DNA of 64,000 bases from Capitella teleta. Taxonomy: Eukaryota > Annelida > Polychaeta > Capitellidae. Under the pieces are notes generated by a model. That model had not been told where the DNA came from. It did no database searches and saw only the letters and a program-made list of their open reading frames with translations. The translations under genes were made by a program, and so were the position numbers. Within the stretch, counting starts at the first letter, position 1; every line of letters starts with the position of its first letter. Below, in pieces: positions 50,101-60,900 of this stretch. Location: assembly GCA_000328365.1 (NCBI GenBank), contig KB296162.1, positions 91,438 through 155,437 of the forward strand, in the 5' to 3' direction.

Positions 50101-52235
50101 GAATAATCCCGAAACACAAATACTTATTTCGTAGAAGACACGAAGGACGTCAAACGTGAAATAATACTGCTTAATTGATTGATAATTGAATACAGCTGAA
50201 GATATTATGTTAGCAAAATCATACATGTATATGTATTATAATGCAGCCGATCAAGCCAGCCGGGAAAAAAAACCCCACAGTTATTCAGTAACAAATAAGT
50301 CGGCTGACCGACAAGCCAGCCAAAAAATGTTTCAGCCAGCCCCAAATGAACTGGCTGGCTGGCTGGCTGGCTGGCTGGCTTCGGGGTCGAGCAACACAAT
50401 TTTTCGCATAAATTAATCAATATAATTTTGGGCTACACGTATTCGACGCTTCTCCCAAATAAGAGGAATATTCGATCACAGTTCACTCCCACACAGTAGT
50501 GATAGTGCCCTGTTTGATTCACAGGTGGGCTGTACTTACATCCTGCAAGCATCAACCGATCTAGGGCACCCTGCTCTGTGGATGTCAGCCAAAGCACAGC
50601 CCATGTCTCTCAGTCGGTGCGTCATGTCGCATCGTGTTTCCGGATACCGGAAGTCCTGCAATGGCACAAATTGCTAGTTAACAGCATGGTCAGTGGGTTT
50701 GTTTACCGGACTGGCGCACCAGGCGCATCCCTCGGCTCTGTTGGACAAACACCGCTCTTCTGTGGCGTGGTGATCGCACGCTGTGTATGGGAAAGTGTGA
50801 ATTCACAACGATTTAATTATATGCATTAGGTATGGAAAAATAGTTGTATTTCAACCGGTCAAGTTTGTTAACTTATAATACAACAATGATGCCAACTGAT
50901 TATTTAAACAAGTTTTGCGTGTTCACTCGTGTATATTAATTGCAATATTGATTATTTACATATTCTTATGTTGTTATTACACGTATAGCGATTGTGACTC
51001 GTATATGTACCGGGTGGCCTATAGTTAAATTATACGTCCATGTTCACGAATCCTGCCCTGATCCCCAATAGTGAGTGATGCGGTTTTTCGGCTCCACCCA
51101 ATCCGATCGGATGATACGGCGCCAAAACAGAAGGCCCGGGACCGGGGTTTCCCCCTACTCTTATCGATAAATCCCAAGGGTTCTTTATCCTGCATACGAC
51201 CATAGACAGTAGTACACAACGCCCGGCCTTGTTACGCAGTTGGTCAGCACTGCAGAGTCACCGAAGAATTACAATTATAACAGATTACAATTATAATTCA
51301 CAATCTTAACGCCCGTGGCCTGATCGGGTCTCGAACCCGGGACCTCGACCCCCTCAGTCGGCATAGGATTGCAGACAGCGGTTTAACCCACTGAGCTCTT
51401 CGGTGCCCCCCAAATATAAACACACAAAATGGGTTCATTATTCATGTATCAGACCTTTTAGTATACATCATATTTTTACGGTTTGCATGCTACTGTTTCT
51501 GAGTGATAATCAATTAAATCAACCATTCCACAACCAACGATTCGAAAGTCAGTGCAAAACAAGAGAGCGATACGAAACGAGAAATGCCGACGGACCAAAG
51601 TTAAGACAACTGCTGCTGGCAAACATCTACGATGACTTAATAAACAGCCCTCCCCTCGGAGCTCCATGGCACAAGGCTCTGAATCGCTCTGCTGCACGTT
51701 GTATTCGGAACCCCTAGCGGAATAATGTTCATAATTCAAGGACGTTGGGATCTCCATGGTTACGGTACCTGACGTGTTTGCGGCAACATTCGCGGGTGTA
51801 ATGTAGGCCACCCTATAGGCTTGTGTATGCTTGGATAGGTCATAGGTCATAGATCATGGTATGGTTCAAAAGATCGTATAGGAAGGGGTACATTGTATTT
51901 CATATTGCCTATACGTTGCACACATTCGGGTTGTGAATCATCAGAGGTATATATTATTATATATACATGCATGCATGTATTTGTTATGATGTATATACTG
52001 TTAATCACGCTAAAATATAGTAATTATATTGCACTATTTACTGAACGTAAAATTATTTGAAATTGCGTACAGCGCACGCACGGATGTCTGCACTTGCAGT
52101 GTGTTGTACGCACTCAGAGAGATCTTTCTTTGTGCGACCGTGTTCCCATTCTGTATACTCACCACTAACGGCTTGAATCAAGAGATAAGTGAAGAGGAGA
52201 CAGCGGAAGCAACGTTCACCATAATCCGTTGCCAT
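47137..52235 (-). CDS. Integrin-beta-like stalk protein lacking betaI domain and NPxY tail
   Basis: Ten minus-strand exons join in phase: 52235-52163, 50780-50707, 50655-50540, 49957-49800, 49657-49545, 49491-49399, 49238-49142, 49076-48984, 48762-48745, 47234-47137 (933 nt, 310 residues). Order: signal peptide ([15 protein letters not shown]), PSI domain ([19 protein letters not shown]), integrin-type EGF modules ([41 protein letters not shown]), beta-tail domain ([23 protein letters not shown]), then a membrane segment [16 protein letters not shown] and the tail KWIVQQNK. Normal integrin beta has a hybrid and a betaI ligand-binding domain between PSI and EGF, and an NPxY tail binding talin/kindlin. 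Both are missing here. The last two exons are short and rest on phase and splice sites only. Confidence 0.72.
47378..48134. mobile_element. Non-autonomous Tc1/mariner-like element, 757 bp
   Basis: Terminal inverted repeats share ACTTAGGTGCAAAAGAAACG over about 23 bp with one mismatch at the outermost base. TA flanks both ends. It lies in the last intron of the integrin-beta-like gene. The interior ORF at 47588-47872 has no transposase motifs. Confidence 0.82.
50341..50382. repeat. (CTGG)n short repeat in an intron
   Basis: CTGGCTGG repeats, with related CCAGC words from 50247 on; intronic in the integrin-beta-like gene. Confidence 0.8.
51071..51407 (-). mobile_element. Full-length SINE copy in intron 1 of the integrin-beta-like gene
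   Basis: Reverse orientation: the (ACTC)n tail is at the left, the B box (GGTTCGAGACC on the minus strand) and the A box (GAGCTCAGTGGGTTAAAC) at the right. Flanks CCCCAATA and CCCCAAATA may be an eroded target duplication. It is in the same orientation as its host gene. Confidence 0.85.
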
Positions 52236-52239
52236 GGTT

Positions 52240-53490
52240 TCACGTTTGAATAGCTGAGAATCCGATCTTGCTCTCAAACCTTGAATGTCTGGTATTGCAG
52301 TGAGCATGCGCATCAAAAGCAGCCCTTCCACTTGGCGCTATGAGTTATACTCAGACCACTTGAAAAACCGGAGCCACAAAATGTTCTGTTGCAATAATAA
52401 CATAATTATGGCACGCGGAACTAGTTGGCGTGGAGTGGCCGGCATTTGTACGACATCACATTTGGGCATATAAATACACCCATTATATATTGTTTTATTT
52501 TTACGGTTTATCTACATGTATAGGCCTAATGAGCAACAATAGTTACAAATCGTTCTATATTATATATATGTACACATACATTTAATAATATAATATTATA
52601 TTCTGTAGTTTCATTGGAGTATTCTGAACAGAATAATTTGGAGATTAAACCGTGACGTCACTTGTATCAAATGCTACGAAAACAAACTTAAAAATTTTGC
52701 CAAGCGAGAGATCAGATTTGAAATATACCAAAGATGAATCTTGCAATTGGTGTAAATATGTCTTATTGCACTTGATTCGCTTTCTTCTACAGCCACGATC
52801 CAACCGCGGTATTCCTTTCTGTGAGGTAACACCATTCTCTTTGCTTTGATGCGAGCCTGCCACTTAATTGGTTGGCTTGATTTCTCCTCAGGTGATCACA
52901 TAAATTATCCATTGAGTTAAAATTTGGCGAAAACAGCAAAATCGGGATTCATCAGTACAGAAAAATGCATGAGAACTAATTCCTTCGTCTTCCATGGGCT
53001 TTAAAATTACCTTTCCAACTGTCGGGGCGATTGTCAGAGGCTCACTGCTCATTATAATTTAATACCTGTTGCATACCTGCTCCAGGTTGAATTGATTTCT
53101 GGAGAACAATGGTTTCTTCCCAGGTTGGCCCAGAATGTCACCCGTGGGAGTAATTTTGATTTCCATGCATTTGAACCATTGTCCGAAGTATACACAATAT
53201 TTTTCCTATTGTGTACACCGACAAACTTCTGCACGTGTGAGTATATTTCTGTTGTACTGTAGCTGTTTGCAATTGCTGTAGAACGTGAGTCGCTCAGTGT
53301 ACTAGTTAGTACCTTTGAATATATACATGTATTGTCACTCGGACTAATAATATATGATACTAGTAGTGAACTCTTGCTTTCCATGCAATTGCATTCCTGT
53401 CCTGTGCGTAGAACGTTGTGCTCGGGGCATTTTAATTATGTATACACCTTTGTTGACAGTATACTGAGAACAGGTGTTGGGTGTGAATAC
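52240..53490. other. Upstream region of the integrin-beta-like gene
   Basis: No firm gene. ORFs at 52645-52863 and 53052-53384 lack domains and splice context. Confidence 0.5.
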
Positions 53491-53497
53491 TTTCAGC

Positions 53498-53765
53498 TGA
53501 GCAAGACTCGATCCAGGTGGTTTCCATGGTTATACTGCAGCTGGGCAGAAATCTTGCGCATTTGCGAGACACACGCGGAATGGACTCATATGCTGATCTC
53601 CATCTTAACATTCGGCGCATTGTATCTCACCATAAACCAGCGGATGAACTGCTACCAATTGCAGACCTAGCTACAGAGCTCCTAAAAGTGCGAGAGCGAG
53701 TGCTTGATGTGGAGGGGTTTACGATTGAACCTGAAATGCTCTTGACATTGATCTCTATTGATTAA
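53498..53765 (+). CDS. Possible terminal exon of an unknown gene
   Basis: After an acceptor (TACTTTCAG) the frame is open for about 88 codons to TAA/TGA-bounded DNA. It reads VVSMVILQLGRNLAHLRDT, then RRIVSHHKPADELLPI, ADLATELLKVRERVLDVEG and IEPEMLLTLISID. The composition is protein-like and helical. No upstream exon was found and the family is not recognised. Confidence 0.35.
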
Positions 53766-53816
53766 TGCATGTGCTGTGTTTGCTTGAGCTTCGTTTTCAG
53801 CTCAGTTATTATAATG

Positions 53817-53975
<159 letters not shown>

Positions 53976-54238
53976 TATGTGTGTGCCACCAGTGCACGAA
54001 TAAAGCATTATTATTATTATTATTATTATTATTACTTATGTGAGTAGTTAAAGATATGCATGTACATGCTATTAGAGAGGCAAAGTTCAAAAATCTCTTT
54101 AATTGTAATAATTACTTATGCGTATTATATTAAAGATATGTTCATTTTCATCAACCCTGTGCATTCAAGAATGTTTGTAGAAGGTTCTGACGAGTAGATT
54201 AGAGGTAAGTGATGGCTAAAGTTTATTGCTTTAAAAAG

Positions 54239-54376
54239 TAAATGGTCATGTCGGATTTATGCTTAAAAAACAGCAAAAGAAAATGGTCATGTCGGATTTA
54301 TGCTTTAATAACAGCAAAAGAAAATGGTCATGTCGGATTTATGCTTTAATAAGAGCAAAAGAAAATGGTCATGTCG
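54239..54376 (+). repeat. 41-bp tandem repeat, three and a third units
   Basis: Units start TAAATGGTCATGTCGGATTT or AAAATGGTCATGTCGGATTT and contain TATGCTTTAATAACAGC. Units 2 and 3 differ at one base. Confidence 0.9.
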
Positions 54377-54379
54377 TTA

Positions 54380-55185
54380 TGCACACAGCAATGTGTTCTT
54401 TGTTGACCTTTCAGTCAACTATTTATATAGTACACATTTTTTCCCTTTCTTCGTCAAAAAAAAAAAAAAAAAAAAAAAATAATAATAATAATAATAATTA
54501 AAAATGATTAAGTCATGATTTAGATCAACATTATGCTGTGATAATATTTAATATGTTTTTTACATTTACTATAATCCTAAGTTCCTAAGTCGAAAATACT
54601 GTCGGGTTCACTATTTTAAACATTTGGGGAAGCAATATGTTCATAATAGCGAGTCAGAAAAGTTTGTAAGACTTATCCCGGCGTGAAAATGAAAGTACTC
54701 ACGCCATATTACGAGATATATTCCTCTAGTTGCGCCATGTAATCAGTAGTACTCAAAAGCATTAGGATACTTTTATGTACTATCTGCATTGGTCATTATT
54801 AAACAAATGCTTCCCTGGACCTTCAAATATCCAGGAAAGCTGTTTTATCTGGTTTTCGAATTCATTTCTCAGTTTACGTTGAAAGATCATAGTCCCATGA
54901 AACAGAGCTTCTGTTGCATGCTCTGCACTCATGAGGGGTTCCCTTGATTTGATGCTACAGACATATTTACCTACAATCATTTAGATAATAGTTGCGTATT
55001 GATAGTTTAATACCAGAATGCCATTGATCAGAGGTCATGAATTGCGATTCCATGCGCAACAGGTCGTTAACACGGCCGACACACGTGTATCTTATCACAT
55101 GCTTGTACATTCAGACATATATTGTGTTCACCACTTTACCAACACCAAAAGGACATAATTATAATTATGACTGTTTAATGCAGAT
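54380..55185. other. Intergenic DNA without a gene
   Basis: A poly-A/(AAT)n stretch is at 54455-54498. Nothing else is recognised. Confidence 0.5.
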
Positions 55186-55189
55186 TTGC

Positions 55190-55262
55190 TGCTGAAGAAT
55201 GGCCAACAAAGCTTAACGTTGGTGTCACCTACGAGGCACATGGGTGACAGGGCTATTTCCTG
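55190..55262 (+). pseudogene. Fragment of an NLR C-terminal segment
   Basis: The stretch LLLKNGQQ (TGCTGCTGAAGAATGGCCAA) and the following bases match the segment at 60725-60800 after the NACHT gene, over about 70 bp with scattered differences. Reading continues into stops. It is a decayed duplicate of an NLR gene in the same neighbourhood. Confidence 0.6.
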
Positions 55263-55629
55263 GAATCTGTGTTAGCATTAGAACACCATCGTTTTGCCAA
55301 CGTCAACGCTCCAAAGCTATAATAGGTCACTGCACAGGTGCATATTCAATGAGCTCAAAATTACCCGACAAAGGGTCTATAACCACATCTGATGGTTTAA
55401 GCAACTTCTGTGTTCAACGGTGCGAGAAGTGAAAGATCGAGCGTATCAGAGAGAAAATCGTTGTTTAACGAATTACCGGGCAACACAGAAAGAAGTGTTT
55501 TACGTACGGTGCCAATCGGTGTTGGAAAAGTGAGTTGAAGTTGTCTGAAGTAATACAAACCTCAATCTCTTTGCATCCATGTCACACCTGTTACTTATAG
55601 TCGAGTCTTCACCCGCTGCCCAAGTCACG

Positions 55630-58246
55630 CGGTGAATGATTCGAAATGGCCAGCTTAAAGGAGAGGTTAGCAAATACACCAAGGACCAAATGGCAGCAGC
55701 AATCAAGGCCTCATCGGATGGGTAAAAGAATGACAAGATCATTGAAGAATTGAAGTGAGTGATTGGGGTTTTACGGCTCCACCCAACCCGTTCGGGTGAT
55801 ACTGGCGCCAGAACAGAAGGCCCGGGACCGGGGTTTCCCCCTACTCTTATCGATAAATCCCAAGGGTTCTTTATCATGCATACCACCATAGACAGTAGTA
55901 CACAGCGCCCGGCCTTGTTACGCAGTTGGGCAGCACTGCAGAGTCACCGAAGAATTACAATTGTAATTCACAATCATAACGCCCGTGGCCTGATCGTGTC
56001 TCGAACTCGGGACCTCGACCCCCACGGTCGGCATAGGATTGTAGTCAGCGGTTTAACCCACTGCGCTATCCGGTGTTGAAGAATTGAAGGCAATCCGGGC
56101 CCAACAGGAGCTCATGACCTCCAATACTAATGCTGCTATGGCCAGCATAATGGAAGCCGGTTAATGCAGGAAAGTATTACCAGGCTGAATCGAGAGAGTT
56201 CTCAAAATAAGGAAGATACGGAGGGCCCCAAGGAGAGAATGGATCGGCAAGAAGCTGCCATGAAGGAACAGCAGGCGGAAAACCAGCAGCTACACAAGAT
56301 ACTTGCTAACCAGCAGGCTTTCCTGGAGATGGTGGATGCAAGTGTTCGTCCTGCCGGAGGATGATCAAGCACTCGGCGTTAACGATGAGGCGAAATTGAG
56401 CATAGTGATTGGAGCTACGAATGTAGAGATATCGGCCAAATACAAGCGAAGCTACAGAGACCTAATGACCACTTACCTATCCTTCTGGGTGATATTAATG
56501 CGCGTATGTGGGACATGGACGCACTCTCATCTATGTGGCCTGAGGGAGCCAGTATCGGGACTTGGAGGACGTAACAATCAACACTCAGGGCCGATTGATA
56601 GTGCAGTTATGCAAAGACACCCAGTGTGTAATACTGAATCATCTGACCCATGCAACCTGTACATATGGGTGTGGACGCACATTCAAGAAACGCGATTGGA
56701 TCTCGGAGATTGATGTTTGCATTGCAGCTAAACAGATCATCTCATGTATCAGAAGTCTAAACGTGCAAAAGCAGATATCTTTGCCATCGGATTATGCTCC
56801 CATCGAAGTAACTGTGGATCTGAGCAAGTGCAATGTCCCTTCAATTAGCACCCTAAGACGAACTGAAGAACTTGGAGCCCATTACATACCAGATCATCGA
56901 ATCTGCAAACGAGGACCTCCATTGGACCGCGTCGATGAGGGTGTATTCCGCTCTCAAATGCAGAACAGAAGGCCGCCAGTCATTGGTTCACCAGAAGAAG
57001 ATTTGAACCAAGTTGCAGAGCAGCTGAACGAGGCCATCAATGAAGCAGCGAGGGTATCAAGGAGACCTAGGAGCCGGCAGGGTCCTCGATGGGACAGGCA
57101 ACAGGAACGCTGGACCCGTATCATTCAAACTGGAGATGCCAGAACCATATGGAAATCCATTGGTTGGAATGGGAGCATTGAAGAAGACTCACAAGACAAA
57201 CCTGCGGACGAAGCATTCAAATCCCACTTCGAAACACTGTTAAATCCACGCACAGAAGGACTGCCTGCCCTGGACTATTCAGCGTGCCCCTACGTGCCTT
57301 TGCTTGATGACCCATTCACTCCCGCTGAAGTGCAGAGCGCAATCAAAGGACAAAGAACAAAGCTTTCCTCGGTGCATGTCCTGGCCTCTTTCATTGGCTA
57401 CCCCAGCGATGGCTCCTCTTCCTCACTCAGATGTACAACGCCGTCTTCTCCTCAGCCTCATACCCAGAGGTCTGGACGCGTTCTCTCCTTATCCTCTTAT
57501 TCAAGTCTGGGCAACGCAATGTGTGCGGAAACTACCGAGGAATTAGCATTACGGACCGTACAGCAAAAGTATACGACCTCAATCGCCGTCTCACTCAATG
57601 GATGAGCATCGATGTTTCACAAGCAGTTTCACATAAAGGGCGTGGATGCCTCGAACAAATCATAACGCTCCGCCTCCTCACATACTATACGAAACGGAAA
57701 GAGAAGAAACTGTTCCTGTTGTTTGTTGACTTTCAGAAGGCGTATGATAAGGTGCCACAGAGGAAGCTGTTTGAATGTCTGATGGAGAGGGGATGCGGAG
57801 GAGTCATGTTCCGTGCCATCGAAGCTCTGTATCAGGACACCAAGTTCTGCCTCGGCTTTGCCATCGACATTGACTCATCTGTTGGAGTCCGACAAGGTGC
57901 ACCGACAAGTTGCCTCCTCTTTGTCTTGTACATTGATAAGCTCAGCAGAATGCTCCAAGCAGAGGAAGAAGACGCTTTCCTCGGTCGGCTGCATGCTATG
58001 CTACTCATGGACGATACTGTCATCATGACGACATCACGTGCAAGACTCATGGAAAAGTTGCGGACGCTGGAATCTTTTTGTGAACAATACGGCATGCTAA
58101 TGAACCAGAAGAAAACCAAGTTGATGGTCATAAACGGACAGAAGGAGGACAGACTCCCCATTGAGCTCACTGGCTCAACAATAGGCCACACAACCCACTA
58201 TGTGTATCTTGGCGCCCATTTCACAAAAGTGGGCTTTATTGGGTGA
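55630..58246 (+). mobile_element. LINE (non-LTR retrotransposon), broken, with a nested SINE
   Basis: An ORF1-like Gln/Glu-rich coiled-coil part (MAAAIKASSDG near 55690, then KNDKIIEELKAIRAQQEL) is split by the SINE at 55756-56075. An endonuclease C-terminal part follows (56562 on: WISEIDVCIA, LPSDYAPIEV). Reverse transcriptase is at 57431-58246: NYRGISITD, FVDFQKAYDKVPQ, GVRQGAPTSCLLFVLYID and LLMDDTVIM, in place of the usual FADD-type box. At least one frame change separates the 56562-57605 frame from the 57431-58246 frame, and stops interrupt the ORF1 part. Clade uncertain (CR1/Rex1- or RTE-like). Not active. Confidence 0.8.
55756..56075 (-). mobile_element. Full-length SINE inserted in the LINE
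   Basis: Identical TTGAAGAATTGAAG at 55742-55755 and 56076-56089 is the 14-bp target duplication. Reverse orientation, with the (ACTC)n tail at the left and the tRNA-like head (B box GTTCGAGACAC on the minus strand) at the right. The reading frame of the LINE ORF1 is restored on either side of the duplication, so the SINE came later. Confidence 0.92.
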
Positions 58247-58249
58247 CGA

Positions 58250-59160
58250 GAAACAATTTTCGAAAAATTTGGCCAACTGTGAATGATATTCAAGACCAAT
58301 TAAAATACGAATTTCCTGCTCAAGCAGAATAGCTTGAAACGAGATGAGTGCGAGATTTCTTTTATGAGAACTGCTGAAAGATCTGCTCACTCGACGGCTC
58401 CCATTGTTAACAACAGGAGAAATGCTTTTATGCCGTCACGACGGTATGAAATCGAACGCGAGAAGAAAGCGAGATTTTAAATCTCTCAAATTCGATGTAT
58501 CTAGGAATTAGCCCACAGCAAGCGTATTGTCTAAATATTTGTCAGTCAAAAGGCGTATTTGTCTTTTGGAGTGAATCCTCTATCATCCGTTAATGGTTCA
58601 AAAAAACCAGAGGTCCTCTTTAACCTAACCTATGAGTCAGTGCCACACAGTTGGTGATTGGTTAATACCGTCACCATGTCACGGTTGAGTCCACGTGGGT
58701 TTTAATAACCACCTTACTTTCTTGTTTACTCATAATACGCATGCGTCTACACATTATGACCCCACTTAAGTTTTCCTGAAGATGTGAGCACCAATGCTTA
58801 TCCCATGATTCCTTGAGCACTTCGGATGGCCACCAAACTTTCAGAGAAAATACATTTCTACAATACCCGGTTTGAAAACATTGTAGAAAGGTCCTAGGGA
58901 ACTTGAGTGGGATCACTATGATGCAATAATATTACATAGATGGGTGTATATTGTGGACATGGACACATATACCCGGTACAAGTGTTCCTTTAAAAAGTGA
59001 CGCTCATCCAAGTGGTCAAGGCAGGATTGGATTTTACGGTCCAACAAAGGACATACGAGTGTTTAATGCACAGGTAAATGAACTTATGTAAGGGGAATGG
59101 TGTGGGTCCAATCTAATTACATGGGCTACCTGTAGTTACACAGGTCTTGGCGAGTATTTC
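58250..59160. other. Intergenic DNA between the LINE and the NLR gene
   Basis: No ORF with domain features is seen. The LINE 3' end could not be placed. Confidence 0.5.
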
Positions 59161-59195
59161 ATGCTTTTCTAAACGGTGTCGTTCTTTATTCTCAG

Positions 59196-60677
59196 ATGGA
59201 AGAGGCTCACCAAAAACTTCTCACCAATAACCTTGTTGCAATAACAAGAGTTCTGGATCCAAGTTCGATCTATGTTGAGCTGATTGCAAATGAGGTGCTC
59301 ACCTTCGAGGACAAAGAGAATATCAGCAAAATTGGCACAAAGACGAATGAAGCCACGGAGCTGATCAGTGTTCTTCTTCGTAAAGGACCGAATGCTTTTG
59401 ACGTGTTCGTCAATGCTCTGGAATCCTCGCACCCTCACCTCCATGATTTGCTGTCAANNNNNNNNNNNNNNNNNNNNNNNNNNNNNNNNNNNNNNNNNNN
59501 NNNNNNNAATGGCGACAAAGGGTCCGGCTCAATTTGGCTGATATTTACGTCGAACGTCACTTGAGATTGAACACAAGACGCCGCAAGTGAATGCATCATT
59601 CAATGATTGATGGTGTGTATATGTTTCATCTAATACAGGAATGATCTACTGATTACAATGGATCAACTATTTCAACCCCATAAAGAGAGGGACATTCCCA
59701 GAAGAATTCTTATAGAAGGAGATCCTGCTGTAGGTAAATCTATCATGTGCAATGCGTTGGTTTACAAATGGGCCTGTGGACTGGAGACTACAGACTTCGG
59801 AGGAATTGAATTTGATTTGGTGATTTACCTGAAAGCTTCGCACCTCAAAAATCAAGAGACCGTCCTCAGTGCCATTATGATTCACCTGTTCCCTAAAGAC
59901 TCCAAGGTGTCACCAGTCGACCTGGAGAGAGTCCTGCGTGATAAGTCGGTGCTTCTGATCATTGATGGGTATGATGAAGCGTGTGCTGATAACTCACTGT
60001 TGGACGACCTGATAGAGAGGAAGGTTCTGACCCATGCTAACCTCCTCATCACTTCTCGACCTTCCTTCTTGGAGGATAAACTCAGGCACTTCGATTACAT
60101 GTACGTTATTGAAGGTTATGACAAAGATCAGCAACTCCAACACGTGACAAAGTTTGCAGAACATGAGAAGCTTCCAATCAGTGACTTCAAGTCCCTGCTG
60201 AAGAATGAAAAAATCGAGGATCTCTGCTGCAACCCCCTGAACCTAACTCTTCTATGCCTCCTCCAGACTGAAGAAGATGTCTCACTCAACTCTCGAACAC
60301 GCTTGTATTCTGACGTGCGCGACCTAATTATGCGCAAAGCCAGCGAAAGAAAGAAACGCCACGAGGAAGATGCCGGAAAAATGATTCAGTCACTCTACCA
60401 ACTTGCCTATGAAGCGTACGAGCGAAATGAATACGTGCTACACGAGAGGAAATGTTGACATGAATTGAATCGGTTTGTTCATATACAGCTAGTGGGATAT
60501 CTAAAAATAGAGATCAGCACAAGTCGCCTCAAAGAAGAAGAGCCGTTCTCTTGTTGTCACAAGATTTTTCTTGAATTTCTCACAGCCAAAGATATGGTCC
60601 GTATAGCTCACCAAGAGAGGCAGAAGTGGAGACATCAGTTTTCAAGCGGATGTCGCGAATCCTACTGTGGAGCCTAA
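59196..60677 (+). pseudogene. CARD-NACHT (NLR-type) receptor gene, interrupted
   Basis: The CARD exon starts after ..TTCTCAG near 59196 and reads QKLLTNNLVAITRVLDPSS, then NALESSHPHLHDLL, up to the 50-N gap at 59458. The NACHT exon starts near 59640 (..ATACAG) and has RRILIEGDPAVGKS (Walker A), LLIIDGYDEA (Walker B) and NLLITSRPS (sensor), then NPLNLTLLCLLQ. An in-frame TGA at 60456-60458 follows HERKC; the same frame then continues to 60677 with FSCCHKIFLEFLTAKDM, the usual end of the winged-helix region. No LRRs are seen. NLRs are cytosolic innate-immune sensors. The stop may be a true null, an assembly error or polymorphism, and the gap hides the linker. Confidence 0.75.
59458..59507. other. 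Assembly gap, 50 N
   Basis: The gap lies just after the CARD exon, so the CARD-NACHT linker and splice sites are unknown. Confidence 0.99.
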
Positions 60678-60679
60678 GG

Positions 60680-60900
60680 TTTGCGATCTTTGCGACGGCA
60701 TTTGCGAGCTGTTGTCGTCAGGTTTGTTGCTGAAGAATGGCCAACAACACGTGACGTTGTTGTCACTCAGGAAGCACATGGGCCATTTCCTGGAATCTGT
60801 CACTCGATCGTCTAGATGATCGTCAAAAATTGGAGATTTCTTTTCAGAAAGAAAGGGTTTGGAGGACATACTGACTAAGAACACTTTTTCAGAAACTAAG
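60680..60900 (+). pseudogene. Frame-shifted continuation of the NLR C-terminal segment
   Basis: In another frame the DNA reads CELLSSGLLLKNGQQHVTLL and then LRKHMGHFLESVTRSS before a stop. The same segment is duplicated at 55190. It appears to be the downstream part of the NLR gene after a frame change. Confidence 0.45.

Noticed and set aside
55500-55889. Minus-strand ORF reading [18 protein letters not shown]
   Set aside because: The same peptide appears in other SINE copies; it is the SINE body, not a gene.
55975-55982. GCGTTATG motif in the SINE and at 57661 in the LINE
   Set aside because: These two hits lie in repeat or coding context and lack the GTG prefix, so they were not counted with the intronic motif.
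60456-60458. TGA in the NACHT gene read as selenocysteine
   Set aside because: No NLR is a selenoprotein, and no SECIS-like hairpin was seen downstream; it is treated as a disabling stop or an error.
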